A DNA stretch of 64,000 nucleotides from Catenuloplanes atrovinosus (GTDB lineage: Bacteria > Actinomycetota > Actinomycetes > Mycobacteriales > Micromonosporaceae). The notes beneath the pieces are model-generated. The model worked only from the letters and a program-made list of their open reading frames with translations, had not been told where the DNA came from and ran no database searches. The DNA lies in contig NZ_JAVDYB010000001.1 in the NCBI RefSeq assembly GCF_031458235.1, positions 8,581,001 through 8,645,000 on the forward strand. The letters are read 5' to 3'. Positions 43,224 to 51,725 of the stretch are shown in pieces. The stretch's first letter is position 1, and the number at the start of each line of letters is the position of its first letter. A program made the translations under genes and the position numbers.

Positions 43224-44150
43224 CTAACTCCGAGACCGCTCCGAGCCGACCGTGAGGGGCACGTACTTTCCCGGCGGCGCGGGCGGCGGCGTGACCCGGC
43301 GCCGTGCCGGTGCGGTCTCATGGTGGTGCTGTGGCTCGGCGTACCGGGTCAGGCCGATCACCGCGAGCAGCGTGACCACGAACCCGAGCGTGGCCAGCCA
43401 CTCGCGGCCCGGCCAGATCCGGTCGCCGAGCAGCAGCAGGCCGACCACCGCGGCCGGCACCGCGCCGGCCGCGTCCATCGCGGCCACCGCGGCCGTGGTG
43501 GAGCCGCGTTGCATGGCCATGCCGAGCAGCAGCTGTCCGACGATCGAGTGGGCGATCAGGAGGTAGAGCAGCGGGTCGCTGAGCAGGCCGACCACCGAGT
43601 GGGCGGAGGCGAGCGGCCGGGCCGCGACCGCGGCGGCGGAGAACGCGATGCCGGCCAGCGAGCCGAGCACCACCGAGCCGGGCGCGCCACGGAGCCGGAC
43701 CGCGAACACGCCGAGGAACCCGAGCACCAGCACGGCCACGCCGAGCGCGATCACGCCGGACATCGGCAGCGGCCGGGCGGGCGCCGGGCGCGCGGCCACG
43801 ACCAGCGCGACGATGCCGCCGAACAGCACGGTGATCAGCGCGATCTCGGCCATGGGCAGCCGCCACTTGAGCAGCACGACGCCGAGCACCGCGGTCACCC
43901 CGAGCCCGGCCGCGACGGCCGACTGCACCAGGAACAGCGGCAGGTCGCTGCGGGCCAGGAAGGCGAGCACGAATCCGAGCACCTGACAACCCAGTCCGAC
44001 GAGGTATGCCCGGTGACCGGCCAGCCTCAACAGCAGCCCGGGGTCGAACGTGTGGTGCACGGTCGTCCGGGTCGCCGCGATGGATTGAAGCAGGTTGGAG
44101 ACGCCGTACGCGATGATCATCGCGCCCAGGAACCACCATCCAGCCGACAT
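43224..44150 (-). CDS. DMT-superfamily-like integral membrane protein
   Basis: This 308-residue protein has about nine or ten hydrophobic segments (WWFLGAMIIAYGVSNLLQ onward) and an internal repeat character typical of EamA/DMT transporters. ATG 44150 is chosen for AGGTG upstream and the hydrophobic start. The C-terminal tail (EPQHHHETAPARRRVTPPP) is basic and cytosolic. Substrate unknown. Confidence 0.8.
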   Translation of the reverse strand: MSAGWWFLGAMIIAYGVSNLLQSIAATRTTVHHTFDPGLLLRLAGHRAYLVGLGCQVLGFVLAFLARSDLPLFLVQSAVAAGLGVTAVLGVVLLKWRLPMAEIALITVLFGGIVALVVAARPAPARPLPMSGVIALGVAVLVLGFLGVFAVRLRGAPGSVVLGSLAGIAFSAAAVAARPLASAHSVVGLLSDPLLYLLIAHSIVGQLLLGMAMQRGSTTAAVAAMDAAGAVPAAVVGLLLLGDRIWPGREWLATLGFVVTLLAVIGLTRYAEPQHHHETAPARRRVTPPPAPPGKYVPLTVGSERSRS

Positions 44151-44261
44151 CACCTGGCGAGGATAGACCGCGCCAGGGGGCCGCCGCAGTTGCACCGGGG
44201 CAACTGGTGGACCTTAACCGGGTGATCTTTCAACCGGGTGGTCGTACCGTTACGAAGAGGT

Positions 44262-45074
44262 TCACAACGCGCGGATGCCGGAGGAGGTGAGCCGTTCGAG
44301 CACCTCGGTGTGCAGGCGCCCGTTCGTGGCGACCGCGCTGCCGCCGCCCGGGCCGGGCCGCCCGGTGAGATCCGTGAACCGGCCGCCGGCCTCGGTCACG
44401 ATCGGGACCAGCGCGGCGACGTCCCAGAGCGACAGCTCCGGCTCGACCATCGCCTCCACCGCGCCCTCGGCCACCAGCATGTAGCCGTAGAAGTCGCCGT
44501 ACGCCCGGTTCCGCCAGGTCTGGCGCATGATGTCCAGCATCGGGGCGAGCCGGCCGGACTCCTCCCACCCCATCAGGTCGGAGTAGCAGAAGCTCGCGTC
44601 GCTCAGCCGGCCGACGCCGGAGACCCGGATCGGCGTGGCCGCGGCGGTGTGCTTGCCGGCGAACGCGCCGTGCCCGGTCGCGGCCCACCAGCGCCGGCCC
44701 AGCGCGGGCGCGGAGACCAGTCCGACCACCGGCGTGTCGCCCTCCATCAGCGCGATCAGCGTGGCCCAGACCGGGACGCCGCGGATGAAGTTCTTGGTGC
44801 CGTCGATCGGGTCGATGACCCAGCGCCGGGTGCCTATGCCGACCGCGGCCTCGGTCTGGCCGTACTCCTCGCCGAGCACCGCGTCCCGGGACCGGGTGCG
44901 GGCCAGCGTGGCGCGGATCGCCTTCTCCACCGCGGTGTCCGCGTCGGAGACCGGCGTGAGGTCGGGTTTGGCCTCCACGTGCAGGTCCAGCGCCCGGAAC
45001 CGGGCCATCGAGATGGAGTCCGCGGTGTCGGCGAGCACGTGGGCGAGCGAGAGATCGTCGGCATAGCTGGCCAT
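44262..45074 (-). CDS. hisN: Histidinol-phosphatase / inositol-monophosphatase family
   Basis: This 270-residue member of the IMPase superfamily has metal-ligand motifs LGEEYGQT, WVIDPIDGTKNFIRGVPVW and ELSLWDVAALVPIVTEAGGRFTDL. Actinobacterial HisN (histidinol-phosphate phosphatase) has this layout and size. It ends 33 bp before rsgA (both minus), with aroA next, so an aroA-rsgA-hisN transcript is likely. Other inositol-phosphate substrates cannot be excluded. Confidence 0.85.
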   Translation of the reverse strand: MASYADDLSLAHVLADTADSISMARFRALDLHVEAKPDLTPVSDADTAVEKAIRATLARTRSRDAVLGEEYGQTEAAVGIGTRRWVIDPIDGTKNFIRGVPVWATLIALMEGDTPVVGLVSAPALGRRWWAATGHGAFAGKHTAAATPIRVSGVGRLSDASFCYSDLMGWEESGRLAPMLDIMRQTWRNRAYGDFYGYMLVAEGAVEAMVEPELSLWDVAALVPIVTEAGGRFTDLTGRPGPGGGSAVATNGRLHTEVLERLTSSGIRAL

Positions 45075-45106
45075 GGCGGAAAAACTAGCCGATCACACCG
45101 AGTGGG

Positions 45107-46144
45107 CTAACCTCGGTCGGGCCCTTCCAGCCCGTCGCCGCCGGATCGGGAGGCCAGCAGCCGCCGGTACGACTCCAGCCGCCGCGCGTCCGCGTGCCCG
45201 GCCGCCACCCAGGCGGGCAGCGCGCACTCCGGGTCGCCCTCCGTGTGCTCGCAGTTCGGCGGGCACTCGACGGTGCCGTCGATCAGGTCCGGGAAGCCGT
45301 GCAGCAGGCTCTCCGCGGAGACCAGCGCCAGGCCGAAGCTGCGGACGCCGGGCGTGTCGACGATCCAGCCCGGATCTTCCCTGCGCCGCGTGGGGAGCCG
45401 CAGCGCGACCGCGCTGGTGGAGGTGTGCCGGCCCTTGCCGACCGCGCTGACCACGCCGACCGCCCGGTCCGCGTCCGGCACCAGCCGGTTCACCAGCGTG
45501 GACTTGCCCACGCCGGAGTGGCCCACCATCACCGAGACGCGCCCGGCCAGCACCTCGCGCAGCGCGCTCAGGTCGCCGTCCGGCGCGGAGAGCACGTACG
45601 GCAGGTCCAGCTCCGCGTAGTAGCCGAGCACCTCCTCGGGCCCGGCCAGGTCCGCCTTGGTGAGGCAGAGCAGCGGCGTGATGTCCGCGTCGTACGCCGC
45701 GACCAGGCACCGGTCGATGAACCCGGTCCGCGGCGGCGGGTCGGCCAGCGCGCTCACGATCACCAACTGGTCCGCGTTCGCCACCACGACCCGCTCCAGG
45801 CGGCCCTCGGCGGTGGTGTCGTCGTCGTCCGCGGTGCGGCGCAGCACCGAGGTGCGCTCCTCGATCCGGACGATCCGGGCGAGCGAGCCGGCGCTGCCGG
45901 AGACGTCGCCGACCAGCCCCACCCGGTCGCCCACGACCACCGACTTGCGGCCCAGCTCGCGGGCGCGCATCGCGGTCACCGGCTCGTCGTCGACCATGCA
46001 GGTGTAGCGGCCCCGGTCGACCGCGACCACGAACCCCTCGATCGCGTCCTCGTGCTTCGGACGGGTACGGGTGCGGGGGCGCGACGACCTGCCCGGTCGG
46101 ATGCGGACGTCGTCCTCGTCGTACTCCCGCCGCTTGCCGGCCAG
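45107..46144 (-). CDS. rsgA: Ribosome small-subunit-dependent GTPase RsgA, probable CTG start
   Basis: This protein of about 345 residues has an OB-fold and a circularly permuted GTPase with the G4 motif CLTKADL, G1 GHSGVGKSTLVN, G3 DTPGVRSFG, and a C-terminal zinc knuckle CPPNCEHTEGDPEC. RsgA matures the 30S subunit. The frame starts at CTG 46144, with AGGAGG 6 nt upstream and a stop just beyond. The first 38 codons (AGKRREYDEDDVRIRPGR...) contain no ATG/GTG/TTG, and this N-terminal sequence is the normal RsgA extension. GTG 46030, the first conventional start, would remove it. It lies 12 bp after aroA. Confidence 0.88.
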   Translation of the reverse strand: MAGKRREYDEDDVRIRPGRSSRPRTRTRPKHEDAIEGFVVAVDRGRYTCMVDDEPVTAMRARELGRKSVVVGDRVGLVGDVSGSAGSLARIVRIEERTSVLRRTADDDDTTAEGRLERVVVANADQLVIVSALADPPPRTGFIDRCLVAAYDADITPLLCLTKADLAGPEEVLGYYAELDLPYVLSAPDGDLSALREVLAGRVSVMVGHSGVGKSTLVNRLVPDADRAVGVVSAVGKGRHTSTSAVALRLPTRRREDPGWIVDTPGVRSFGLALVSAESLLHGFPDLIDGTVECPPNCEHTEGDPECALPAWVAAGHADARRLESYRRLLASRSGGDGLEGPDRG

Positions 46145-46156
46145 TGCGGTCCTCCT

Positions 46157-47455
46157 CTATCGAACATCCTCGACCATCGCCGACCATAGTGCCGGGAAGT
46201 CGGGCAGCGTCTTCGAGGTACACGCTACGTCGCTCAGTTCCACGCCGGGGACCGCCAGGCCGATGACCGCGGCCGCGTGCGCCATCCGGTGGTCGCGGTC
46301 GGTGTCGACCACGCCGCCGCGCAGCGGCCGGGGCGCGATCCGCAGCCCGTCGGCCAGCTCGGTGACGTGCGCGCCGACCGCCCCGAGCGCGCGGGCCAGC
46401 ACCGCGAGCCGGTCGGTCTCGTGGCCGCGGATGTGCCCGATGCCGCGCAGCGTGCTCGGCGAGTCCGCGAGCGCGGCCACCGCGGCCAGCACCGGCGCCA
46501 GCTCGCTCAGCCCGGAGAGGTCCGCGTCCAGCCCGTGCACCCGGCCGGTGCCGCGCACGGTCAGGCCGCCGGTGCCGAGCCGTACGTCCGCGCCCATCCG
46601 CCGCAGCAGCCCACGCAGCTGCTCGACCGGCTGCATGCTGCTGCGCGGCCAGCCGGGCAGCACCACCTCGCCGCCGGTCACCAGCGCTGCCGCGAAGAAC
46701 GGCAGCGCGCTGGACAGGTCCGGCTCGATCTCCCAGCCGCGCCCGGACAGCCGGCCCGGCGCGACGCTCCACACGTCCGGTGTGGCGTCGTCCACGCCGG
46801 CGCCGGCCGAGCGCAGCATCGCCACGGTCATCCGCAGGTGCGGCGCGGCCGGGACCGGCGGGCCGAGGTGCCGCACCGTGATGCCGCGCGCGAACCGCGG
46901 GCCGGCCAGCAGCAGCCCGGAGACGAGCTGGCTGGAGGCGGACGCGTCGATCACCACCTCGCCGCCGTGCACCTCGCCGGTGCCGTGCACGGTCAGCGGC
47001 AGCACGCCGCCGGGGGCGCCCTCCACCCGTACGCCGATCGCGCGCAGCGCCTGGATGAGCGGGCCGAGCGGGCGCCGCCGGGCGAGCGGGTCGCCGTCGA
47101 ACGTGGCCACCCCGGCCGCCAGGCCCGCGACCGGTGGCAGGAACCGCATGACGGTGCCGGCCACGCCCACGTCGATGTGGCCGGCCGCGTGCAGCGGGCC
47201 GGGGCGGACCACCCAGCGGTCGTCCGCGGCGGTGGAGACGTGCGCGCCGAGCGCCCGCAGCCCGGCCACCATCAGCGCGCTGTCCCGGGCCAGCAGCGGC
47301 GCGGCCAGCGTGGACGGGCCGGTCGCGAGCGCGCCGAGCACGAGCGCGCGGTTGGTCACGGACTTGGACCCGGGCAGGTGGACGACGGCGCCGACCGGGC
47401 CGGCCGCGGTGGGCGCCCGCCACGGCTGGGTAACTGTAGGTTTCGCCACCGTCAC
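46157..47455 (-). CDS. aroA: 5-enolpyruvylshikimate-3-phosphate synthase
   Basis: This 432-residue shikimate-pathway enzyme has LPGSKSVTNRALVLGALATG, AGTVMRFLPPVAGLA, ASASSQLVSGLLLAGPR and IRGHETDRLAVLARALG, typical of EPSP synthase. It transfers enolpyruvate from PEP to shikimate 3-phosphate, on the way to aromatic amino acids. The downstream rsgA begins 12 bp after its stop, suggesting an operon aroA-rsgA-hisN. It is divergent from the SRAP gene. Confidence 0.95.
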   Translation of the reverse strand: MTVAKPTVTQPWRAPTAAGPVGAVVHLPGSKSVTNRALVLGALATGPSTLAAPLLARDSALMVAGLRALGAHVSTAADDRWVVRPGPLHAAGHIDVGVAGTVMRFLPPVAGLAAGVATFDGDPLARRRPLGPLIQALRAIGVRVEGAPGGVLPLTVHGTGEVHGGEVVIDASASSQLVSGLLLAGPRFARGITVRHLGPPVPAAPHLRMTVAMLRSAGAGVDDATPDVWSVAPGRLSGRGWEIEPDLSSALPFFAAALVTGGEVVLPGWPRSSMQPVEQLRGLLRRMGADVRLGTGGLTVRGTGRVHGLDADLSGLSELAPVLAAVAALADSPSTLRGIGHIRGHETDRLAVLARALGAVGAHVTELADGLRIAPRPLRGGVVDTDRDHRMAHAAAVIGLAVPGVELSDVACTSKTLPDFPALWSAMVEDVR

Positions 47456-47553
47456 AGTCTGACGTGTCCGTCCATTGCCCTCCGTCGCTCTCTCGCTGAG
47501 CGGGAAGCGCGTATCCGGCCGGCATGTCGTACCCCCGGCGTAGCGTGGACCTC

Positions 47554-48285
47554 ATGTGCGGCAGGTATGCGACCACCCGGAGTTCCGTCGATCTCGGCGC
47601 GCTATTCGGTGCCGAGGACGAGACCGAAATGCCGATTACCGCGCGATTCAATGTTGCGCCGACTGATCCGGTGCCGATCGTGCGCGTCTCGCACCGGCGT
47701 GAGCGCCGCGTTCTGCAGACCGCGAGATGGGGCCTGCTGCCGCCGTGGGCCAAGGACGTGCGCGCCGGCGCCCGCATGATCAATGCGCGCGCCGAGACGG
47801 TCGCGACGTCGCGGGCGTTCGCGCCGTCGTTCGCGCGCCGCCGCTGTCTGGTGCCGGCCGACGGCTGGTTCGAGTGGACCGCGCCGGCGGGTGGCGGCAC
47901 GCGCAAGCAGGCGTACTACATGACGCCGGCGGACGGCGGCGAGCTGGCCTTCGCCGGACTGTGGACGGTCTGGGGCGAGGGTGACGACAAGCTTCTGACC
48001 TGCAGCATCGTTACCACGGCCGCGCGCGCCACGCTCACCGCCGTGCACGACCGGATGCCGCTGGTGCTGCCGCCGGACCGGTGGGACGCCTGGCTCGGCG
48101 AGGGCGCGGACGAGGAGGTGCTGCTCGCGCCGCCACCCGACGACTACCTCGCCGGGCTGGAATTGCGGCCGGTCGGCCCCGCCGTGGGCAACGTCCGGAA
48201 TGACGGTCCTGAACTCATTGCACCGATTCAAGCCGATGCGCTTCGTCCCCCACCGGACGATCCGGCGACATTGACACTCTTCTGA
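47554..48285 (+). CDS. SRAP-domain abasic-site shield protein (YedK/HMCES)
   Basis: This 243-residue protein begins MCGRYA; the Cys at position 2 forms a thiazolidine link with abasic DNA. Other family markers are INARAETV, ADGWFEWT and VHDRMPLVL. It protects abasic sites in single-stranded DNA at replication forks. ATG 47554 is fixed by the required Cys2 and by a TAGCGT box (47541-47546) 7 nt upstream, a leaderless arrangement; the in-frame 47524 start is therefore rejected. Confidence 0.94.
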   Translation: MCGRYATTRSSVDLGALFGAEDETEMPITARFNVAPTDPVPIVRVSHRRERRVLQTARWGLLPPWAKDVRAGARMINARAETVATSRAFAPSFARRRCLVPADGWFEWTAPAGGGTRKQAYYMTPADGGELAFAGLWTVWGEGDDKLLTCSIVTTAARATLTAVHDRMPLVLPPDRWDAWLGEGADEEVLLAPPPDDYLAGLELRPVGPAVGNVRNDGPELIAPIQADALRPPPDDPATLTLF

Positions 48286-48396
48286 GCGATGCTTTGTGGA
48301 CCACTTCTTTGTAAAAAGATGTGAGCAATTCCCCGATATTCGATAGAAACTCTTGCCTGCCCTCCGCGAAGTGCGGTAGAACACAGCGCCGGCGGT

Positions 48397-48429
48397 TGGC
48401 GCGATTGTGGTTTCGGTGTGGTCGCGCCA
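48397..48429. promoter_or_regulatory. Inverted repeat TGGCGCGA-N17-TCGCGCCA upstream of the WhiB gene
   Basis: Perfect 8-bp arms lie 42 bp before the whiB-like start, within a 185-bp AT-richer gap. They could be an operator or an mRNA hairpin. No known consensus is matched. Confidence 0.4.
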
Positions 48430-48470
48430 TACCAAGAAAACATTGCCAGCCCCACGGGGGAGGTGGGTGA

Positions 48471-48887
48471 ATGACACGGGCGCGCATGCCACGCCCGCAA
48501 GAGGTCGCCGCAGCTCGCAAGGATCCGCGACTGCTGCGTGCCCTCGCCGAGCGACGCCTGGACGAGGCGTGGCGGACCAGGGGGGTCTGCCAGAGCGTCG
48601 ATCCGGAGACGTTCTTCCCGGCTCCTAACGAGCCGGCCGACGCCGCCATCGCCATGTGCGGCTCCTGCGAGGTGCAGGGCGCCTGCCTGGCCTGGGCGCT
48701 GGAGGTGGGTGACTGCCATGGGGTCTGGGGCGGCACCACGCCGCGCGAGCGCCGGGCCATGCTTCGCGTCTGGCAGGAGCAGGCCACCGGCGCCGGCGGG
48801 CAGGGTGATCAGGTCGCCGCGGAGATCGTGCTGGACGGGCCCCCGGTGCGGGACAGGTTGCTGAGGCTGGTGCCGGCCGGGCGGTGA
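48471..48887 (+). CDS. WhiB-like iron-sulfur transcription factor
   Basis: This 138-residue protein has four conserved Cys (C40, C63, C66, C72; pattern C-x22-C-x2-C-x5-C) that bind a 4Fe-4S cluster, followed by the GVWGGTTPRERR turn motif that contacts sigma factor or DNA. Wbl proteins control differentiation, redox response or antibiotic resistance in actinobacteria. It lacks an AT-hook, so it is not WhiB7/WblC. The subclass is unresolved. ATG 48471 has GGGGGAGGTGGG upstream. A long C-terminal tail of about 35 residues follows the motif. Confidence 0.92.
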   Translation: MTRARMPRPQEVAAARKDPRLLRALAERRLDEAWRTRGVCQSVDPETFFPAPNEPADAAIAMCGSCEVQGACLAWALEVGDCHGVWGGTTPRERRAMLRVWQEQATGAGGQGDQVAAEIVLDGPPVRDRLLRLVPAGR

Positions 48888-48936
48888 CCGCCCGGACCGA
48901 TCTCCTCGCGTGGGGCGCGCGGGGGAAGATCGAGGC

Positions 48937-49542
48937 ATGAGCGAGATCGTGATCGGTACGGCTCGCGGGCCGGCCGGGGTGGACGTCGACCGTCCGCCGG
49001 CCGCGCCCGTGAGCCTGCTGGTGCTGGGCCACGGCGCGGGTGGCGGCGTGGACGCGCCCGACCTGGTGGCGCTCCGCGATGCCGCCCGCGCGGCCGGGGT
49101 GCTCGTCGCGCGCGTCACCCAGCCGTACCGGGTGGCCGGCCGCCGCGCCCCCGCGCCCGCCGGTCACCTCGACGAGGCGTTCATCGAGGTCGTCCGCCGG
49201 CTGCATGCGGAACACCCCGTCCCGCTGCTGCTCGGCGGCCGGTCCAGCGGTGCCCGGGTCGCCTGCCGCACCGCGCGTGAGCTCGGCGCCGCGGCGATCG
49301 TGGCGCTCGCGTTCCCGCTGCACCCACCCGGGAAGCCGGAGAGGACGCGGGCGCCGGAGCTGGCCACCGGGCTACCCACGCTGGTGGTCAACGGCGACCG
49401 GGACGCGTTCGGCGTGCCCACCGCGGGCGGCACGGTGGAGGTGGTGGTGCGCCCCGGTGAGACCCACGACCTCAAGCGCGACCCGGCCGGCATCGCGGCC
49501 GAGGTCGTCGACTGGCTGCGCCGACGAGGCTGGACGAACTGA
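48937..49542 (+). CDS. Alpha/beta-hydrolase-fold protein (KANL3/Tex30-like)
   Basis: This 201-residue hydrolase-fold protein has [17 protein letters not shown], nucleophile elbow [12 protein letters not shown], Asp in [10 protein letters not shown] and a possible His in [10 protein letters not shown]. It belongs to the KANL3/Tex30-like dienelactone-hydrolase-related group. ATG 48937 is chosen; the in-frame start at 48910 is further from a good site. It is 50 bp downstream of the WhiB gene. The substrate is unknown. Confidence 0.85.
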   Translation: MSEIVIGTARGPAGVDVDRPPAAPVSLLVLGHGAGGGVDAPDLVALRDAARAAGVLVARVTQPYRVAGRRAPAPAGHLDEAFIEVVRRLHAEHPVPLLLGGRSSGARVACRTARELGAAAIVALAFPLHPPGKPERTRAPELATGLPTLVVNGDRDAFGVPTAGGTVEVVVRPGETHDLKRDPAGIAAEVVDWLRRRGWTN

Positions 49543-49575
49543 GCCACGGCTCACGTCGTACCCCGGATGCTCTGT

Positions 49576-49601
49576 GGAATGTTGAACCCCGGCTCGTGGT
49601 T
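49576..49601 (+). promoter_or_regulatory. SigR-type promoter GGAAT-N18-GTT upstream of sigR
   Basis: GGAAT (49576-49580) and GTT (49599-49601) are spaced by exactly 18 bases, matching the consensus of the SigR/SigH redox sigma factors. It is the expected autoregulatory promoter. It lies about 275 bp before the assigned sigR start, leaving a long leader that is itself an open frame. Confidence 0.85.
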
Positions 49602-49877
49602 ACAGCCCCCGGAAGGCAACGAGCGGAAGGGGTGGATCTCGTGCGATCCGCAGTACGCGACCCGGGCCGGATGTCATCCGGTCCCGGCGCCGAGCGCGTC
49701 AGGGCGCTGCTGAACGGTCCCGAGTGGCCCGCGGCGCCGACCGAAGCCGAAGATCGGGGCAAATTGTCTGTGTTGACGACTACCAGTCGGGTGACACACC
49801 TGACACCGGACGTTTCCGAAACCATCGGCGGGGCACTCCACGTATCCTCTGCGGGACAGCGGAGGGGAGACGAACGG

Positions 49878-50483
49878 GTGACCCGAGCGGAGACAGCCGA
49901 GGAACGGCGCGCGCGCTTCGAGCGCGACGCCATGCCGTTCGTCGACCAGTTGTACGCGGCGGGCCTGCGCATGACGCGCAACCCGGCGGACGCCGAGGAT
50001 CTGGTGCAGGAGACGTTCCTGAAGGCGTTCGCCGCCTTCCACCAGTTCGAGGAGGGCACCAACCTCAAGGCGTGGCTCTACCGCATCCTCACGAACACGT
50101 ACATCAACTCGTACCGTCGCCGGCAGCGTCAGCCGATCCAGGCGCCGACCGAGGAGATCACGGACTGGCAGCTCGCCGAGGCGGAGTCGCACAGCTCCAG
50201 CGGGCTGAAGTCGGCCGAGACCGAGGCGCTGGAGCGGCTGCCCGACAGCGACATCAAGGACGCGCTGCAGCAACTCCCCGAGGAGTTCCGGCTCGCCGTC
50301 TACCTCGCCGACGTGGAGGGCTTCTCCTACAAGGAGATCGCGGACATCATGGGCACGCCGATCGGCACCGTGATGTCCCGGCTGCACCGTGGCCGGCGTA
50401 ACCTCCGCAAGCTGCTGGAGCGCTACGCTGCGGACCGGGGTTTCAACCGGGCCCCCGAGTCGGCGGCAGCGCAGGAGGTGTGA
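49878..50483 (+). CDS. sigR: Redox-stress ECF sigma factor SigR
   Basis: This protein of about 201 residues has regions sigma2 ([33 protein letters not shown]) and sigma4 ([48 protein letters not shown]) typical of SigR of Streptomyces and SigH of Mycobacterium. GTG 49878 has GGAGGGGAG upstream. The frame is also open upstream to 49596, so a longer isoform is possible. The next gene, an RsrA-like zinc anti-sigma factor, starts 4 bp after the stop. The pair responds to disulphide stress and induces thiol homeostasis genes. Confidence 0.94.
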   Translation: MTRAETAEERRARFERDAMPFVDQLYAAGLRMTRNPADAEDLVQETFLKAFAAFHQFEEGTNLKAWLYRILTNTYINSYRRRQRQPIQAPTEEITDWQLAEAESHSSSGLKSAETEALERLPDSDIKDALQQLPEEFRLAVYLADVEGFSYKEIADIMGTPIGTVMSRLHRGRRNLRKLLERYAADRGFNRAPESAAAQEV

Positions 50484-50487
50484 CGCG

Positions 50488-50772
50488 GTGAGTTGCGGCG
50501 AGCCACACGAGACGGACTGCGACGAGGTGCTCGGCGAGGTGTACCTGTACCTCGACCTGGAGTGCGCCGACGAACGACGCGAGGTGATCCGCGAGCACCT
50601 GGACGAGTGCTCGCCCTGCCTGCGCGAGTTCGGCATCGAGCAGGAGGTGAAGGCGCTGGTGTCCCGCTGCTGCGGCGACGAGACCGCGCCGGAGGAGCTG
50701 CGCGCGCGGCTGCGCTCGAAGCTCAGCGAGCTGGTCGTGGAGGCCGGCACCCGGGAGTACCTGCCCGACTGA
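50488..50772 (+). CDS. rsrA: RsrA-type zinc anti-sigma factor
   Basis: This 94-residue protein has a ZAS motif with HLDECSPC, whose Cys and His residues bind zinc and open on oxidation, releasing SigR. More Cys (CCGDE, DCDEVL) occur nearby. GTG 50488 has GGAGG upstream and follows sigR by 4 bp, so the two are co-translated. An intrinsic terminator follows the gene. Confidence 0.94.
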   Translation: MSCGEPHETDCDEVLGEVYLYLDLECADERREVIREHLDECSPCLREFGIEQEVKALVSRCCGDETAPEELRARLRSKLSELVVEAGTREYLPD

Positions 50773-50786
50773 CCACCCGATTCGAG

Positions 50787-50818
50787 AAGCGGCACCCGGT
50801 GACGGGTGCCGCTTTTTT
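50787..50818 (+). terminator. Intrinsic terminator of sigR-rsrA
   Basis: A 10-bp GCGGCACCCG/CGGGTGCCGC stem (50789-50798 with 50803-50812, GTGA loop) is followed by TTTTTT at 50813-50818, starting 15 bp after the rsrA stop. Confidence 0.95.
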
Positions 50819-50827
50819 CGTGCCCGC

Positions 50828-50864
50828 TTGACACGGCTGGCTAATCGGATTAGCTTAAAGCTAA
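50828..50864 (+). promoter_or_regulatory. Promoter with overlapping TetR-type operators (hydrolase-TetR operon)
   Basis: TTGACA (50828-50833) and TAGCTT (50851-50856) are 17 bp apart, a near-perfect promoter. GCTAAT-CGG-ATTAGC (50840-50854) lies between the two boxes and TTAGCT-TAA-AGCTAA (50850-50864) covers the -10, both perfect inverted repeats. A repressor on them would block the promoter; the downstream TetR is the obvious candidate. Confidence 0.75.
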
Positions 50865-50891
50865 CGAACTTAGCCAACCGTGGAGGTCGTC

Positions 50892-51725
50892 ATGACCGAG
50901 TTCCTCACCGTCGACGGCGGCACGCTCGCCTACCAGGTGACCGGCGCGTCCGGCCCGCTGATCGTGCTCGCGCACGGCATGGGCGACAGCCGCGACGCAT
51001 ACCGTTTCGTCGTCCCCGAGCTGGCCCGGGCCGGATACCGGGTCGCGGCCGTGGACCTGCGCGGCTGCGGCGAGTCCAGCGCCCGGTGGCCGTCCTATTC
51101 GCGCACCGACATCGCCGGCGACCTGATAGCGCTGATCCGGCACCTGGGCGGCCCGGCCGTGCTGGTCGGCCACTCCATCTCCGGCGGCGCGGCCACCATC
51201 GCGGCCGCGACCGCGCCCGAGTTGGTCACCGCCGTGGTCGAGCTGGCCCCGTTCACCCGCAAGCAGTCGTACAAGCTGGGCGACCTGGCCGTGCCCCGGT
51301 TCCGCCGCGGCCTGGTCGGCCTGCTCGGCACCGCGCTGTTCGGCAGCGCCCGGCAGTGGCGGCGCTACCTGGAGGTCGCCTACCCCGGCCGCCGACCGGC
51401 CGACTGGGACGCGAGCATGGCCCGGATCGAGGCGATGCTGCGCGAGCCGGGCCGGATGACGGCGTTGCGGCGGATGGGTCAGACACCCCCGGTCGACGCC
51501 GGCGCCCAGCTCGCCAACGTCCGCTGCCCGGTGCTGGTCGTCGAGGGCACGCTCGACCCGGACTGGGCCTCGCCGCGCGCCGAGGGAGAGGCCGTCGTGG
51601 CCGCGCTCCCGTCCGGCCTGGGCCGCCTTGAGATGATCGACGGCGCGGGTCACTACCCGCACGCTCAGTACCCCGCGGAGGTGGTCACCATGATCCTGTC
51701 GTTCCTCGGGTCGGTCCGTGCCTAG
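50892..51725 (+). CDS. Alpha/beta hydrolase
   Basis: This 277-residue alpha/beta hydrolase has LIVLAHGMGDSRDAYRF, AVDLRGCGESSARW, nucleophile elbow GHSISGGAA, an Asp in EGTLDPDW and the catalytic His in GAGHYPHAQ. ATG 50892 has TGGAGG upstream. Its 3' end overlaps the TetR gene by 8 bp, so the two form an operon under a TetR-type operator. Likely an esterase or epoxide-hydrolase-like enzyme whose substrate also induces the TetR. Confidence 0.9.
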   Translation: MTEFLTVDGGTLAYQVTGASGPLIVLAHGMGDSRDAYRFVVPELARAGYRVAAVDLRGCGESSARWPSYSRTDIAGDLIALIRHLGGPAVLVGHSISGGAATIAAATAPELVTAVVELAPFTRKQSYKLGDLAVPRFRRGLVGLLGTALFGSARQWRRYLEVAYPGRRPADWDASMARIEAMLREPGRMTALRRMGQTPPVDAGAQLANVRCPVLVVEGTLDPDWASPRAEGEAVVAALPSGLGRLEMIDGAGHYPHAQYPAEVVTMILSFLGSVRA

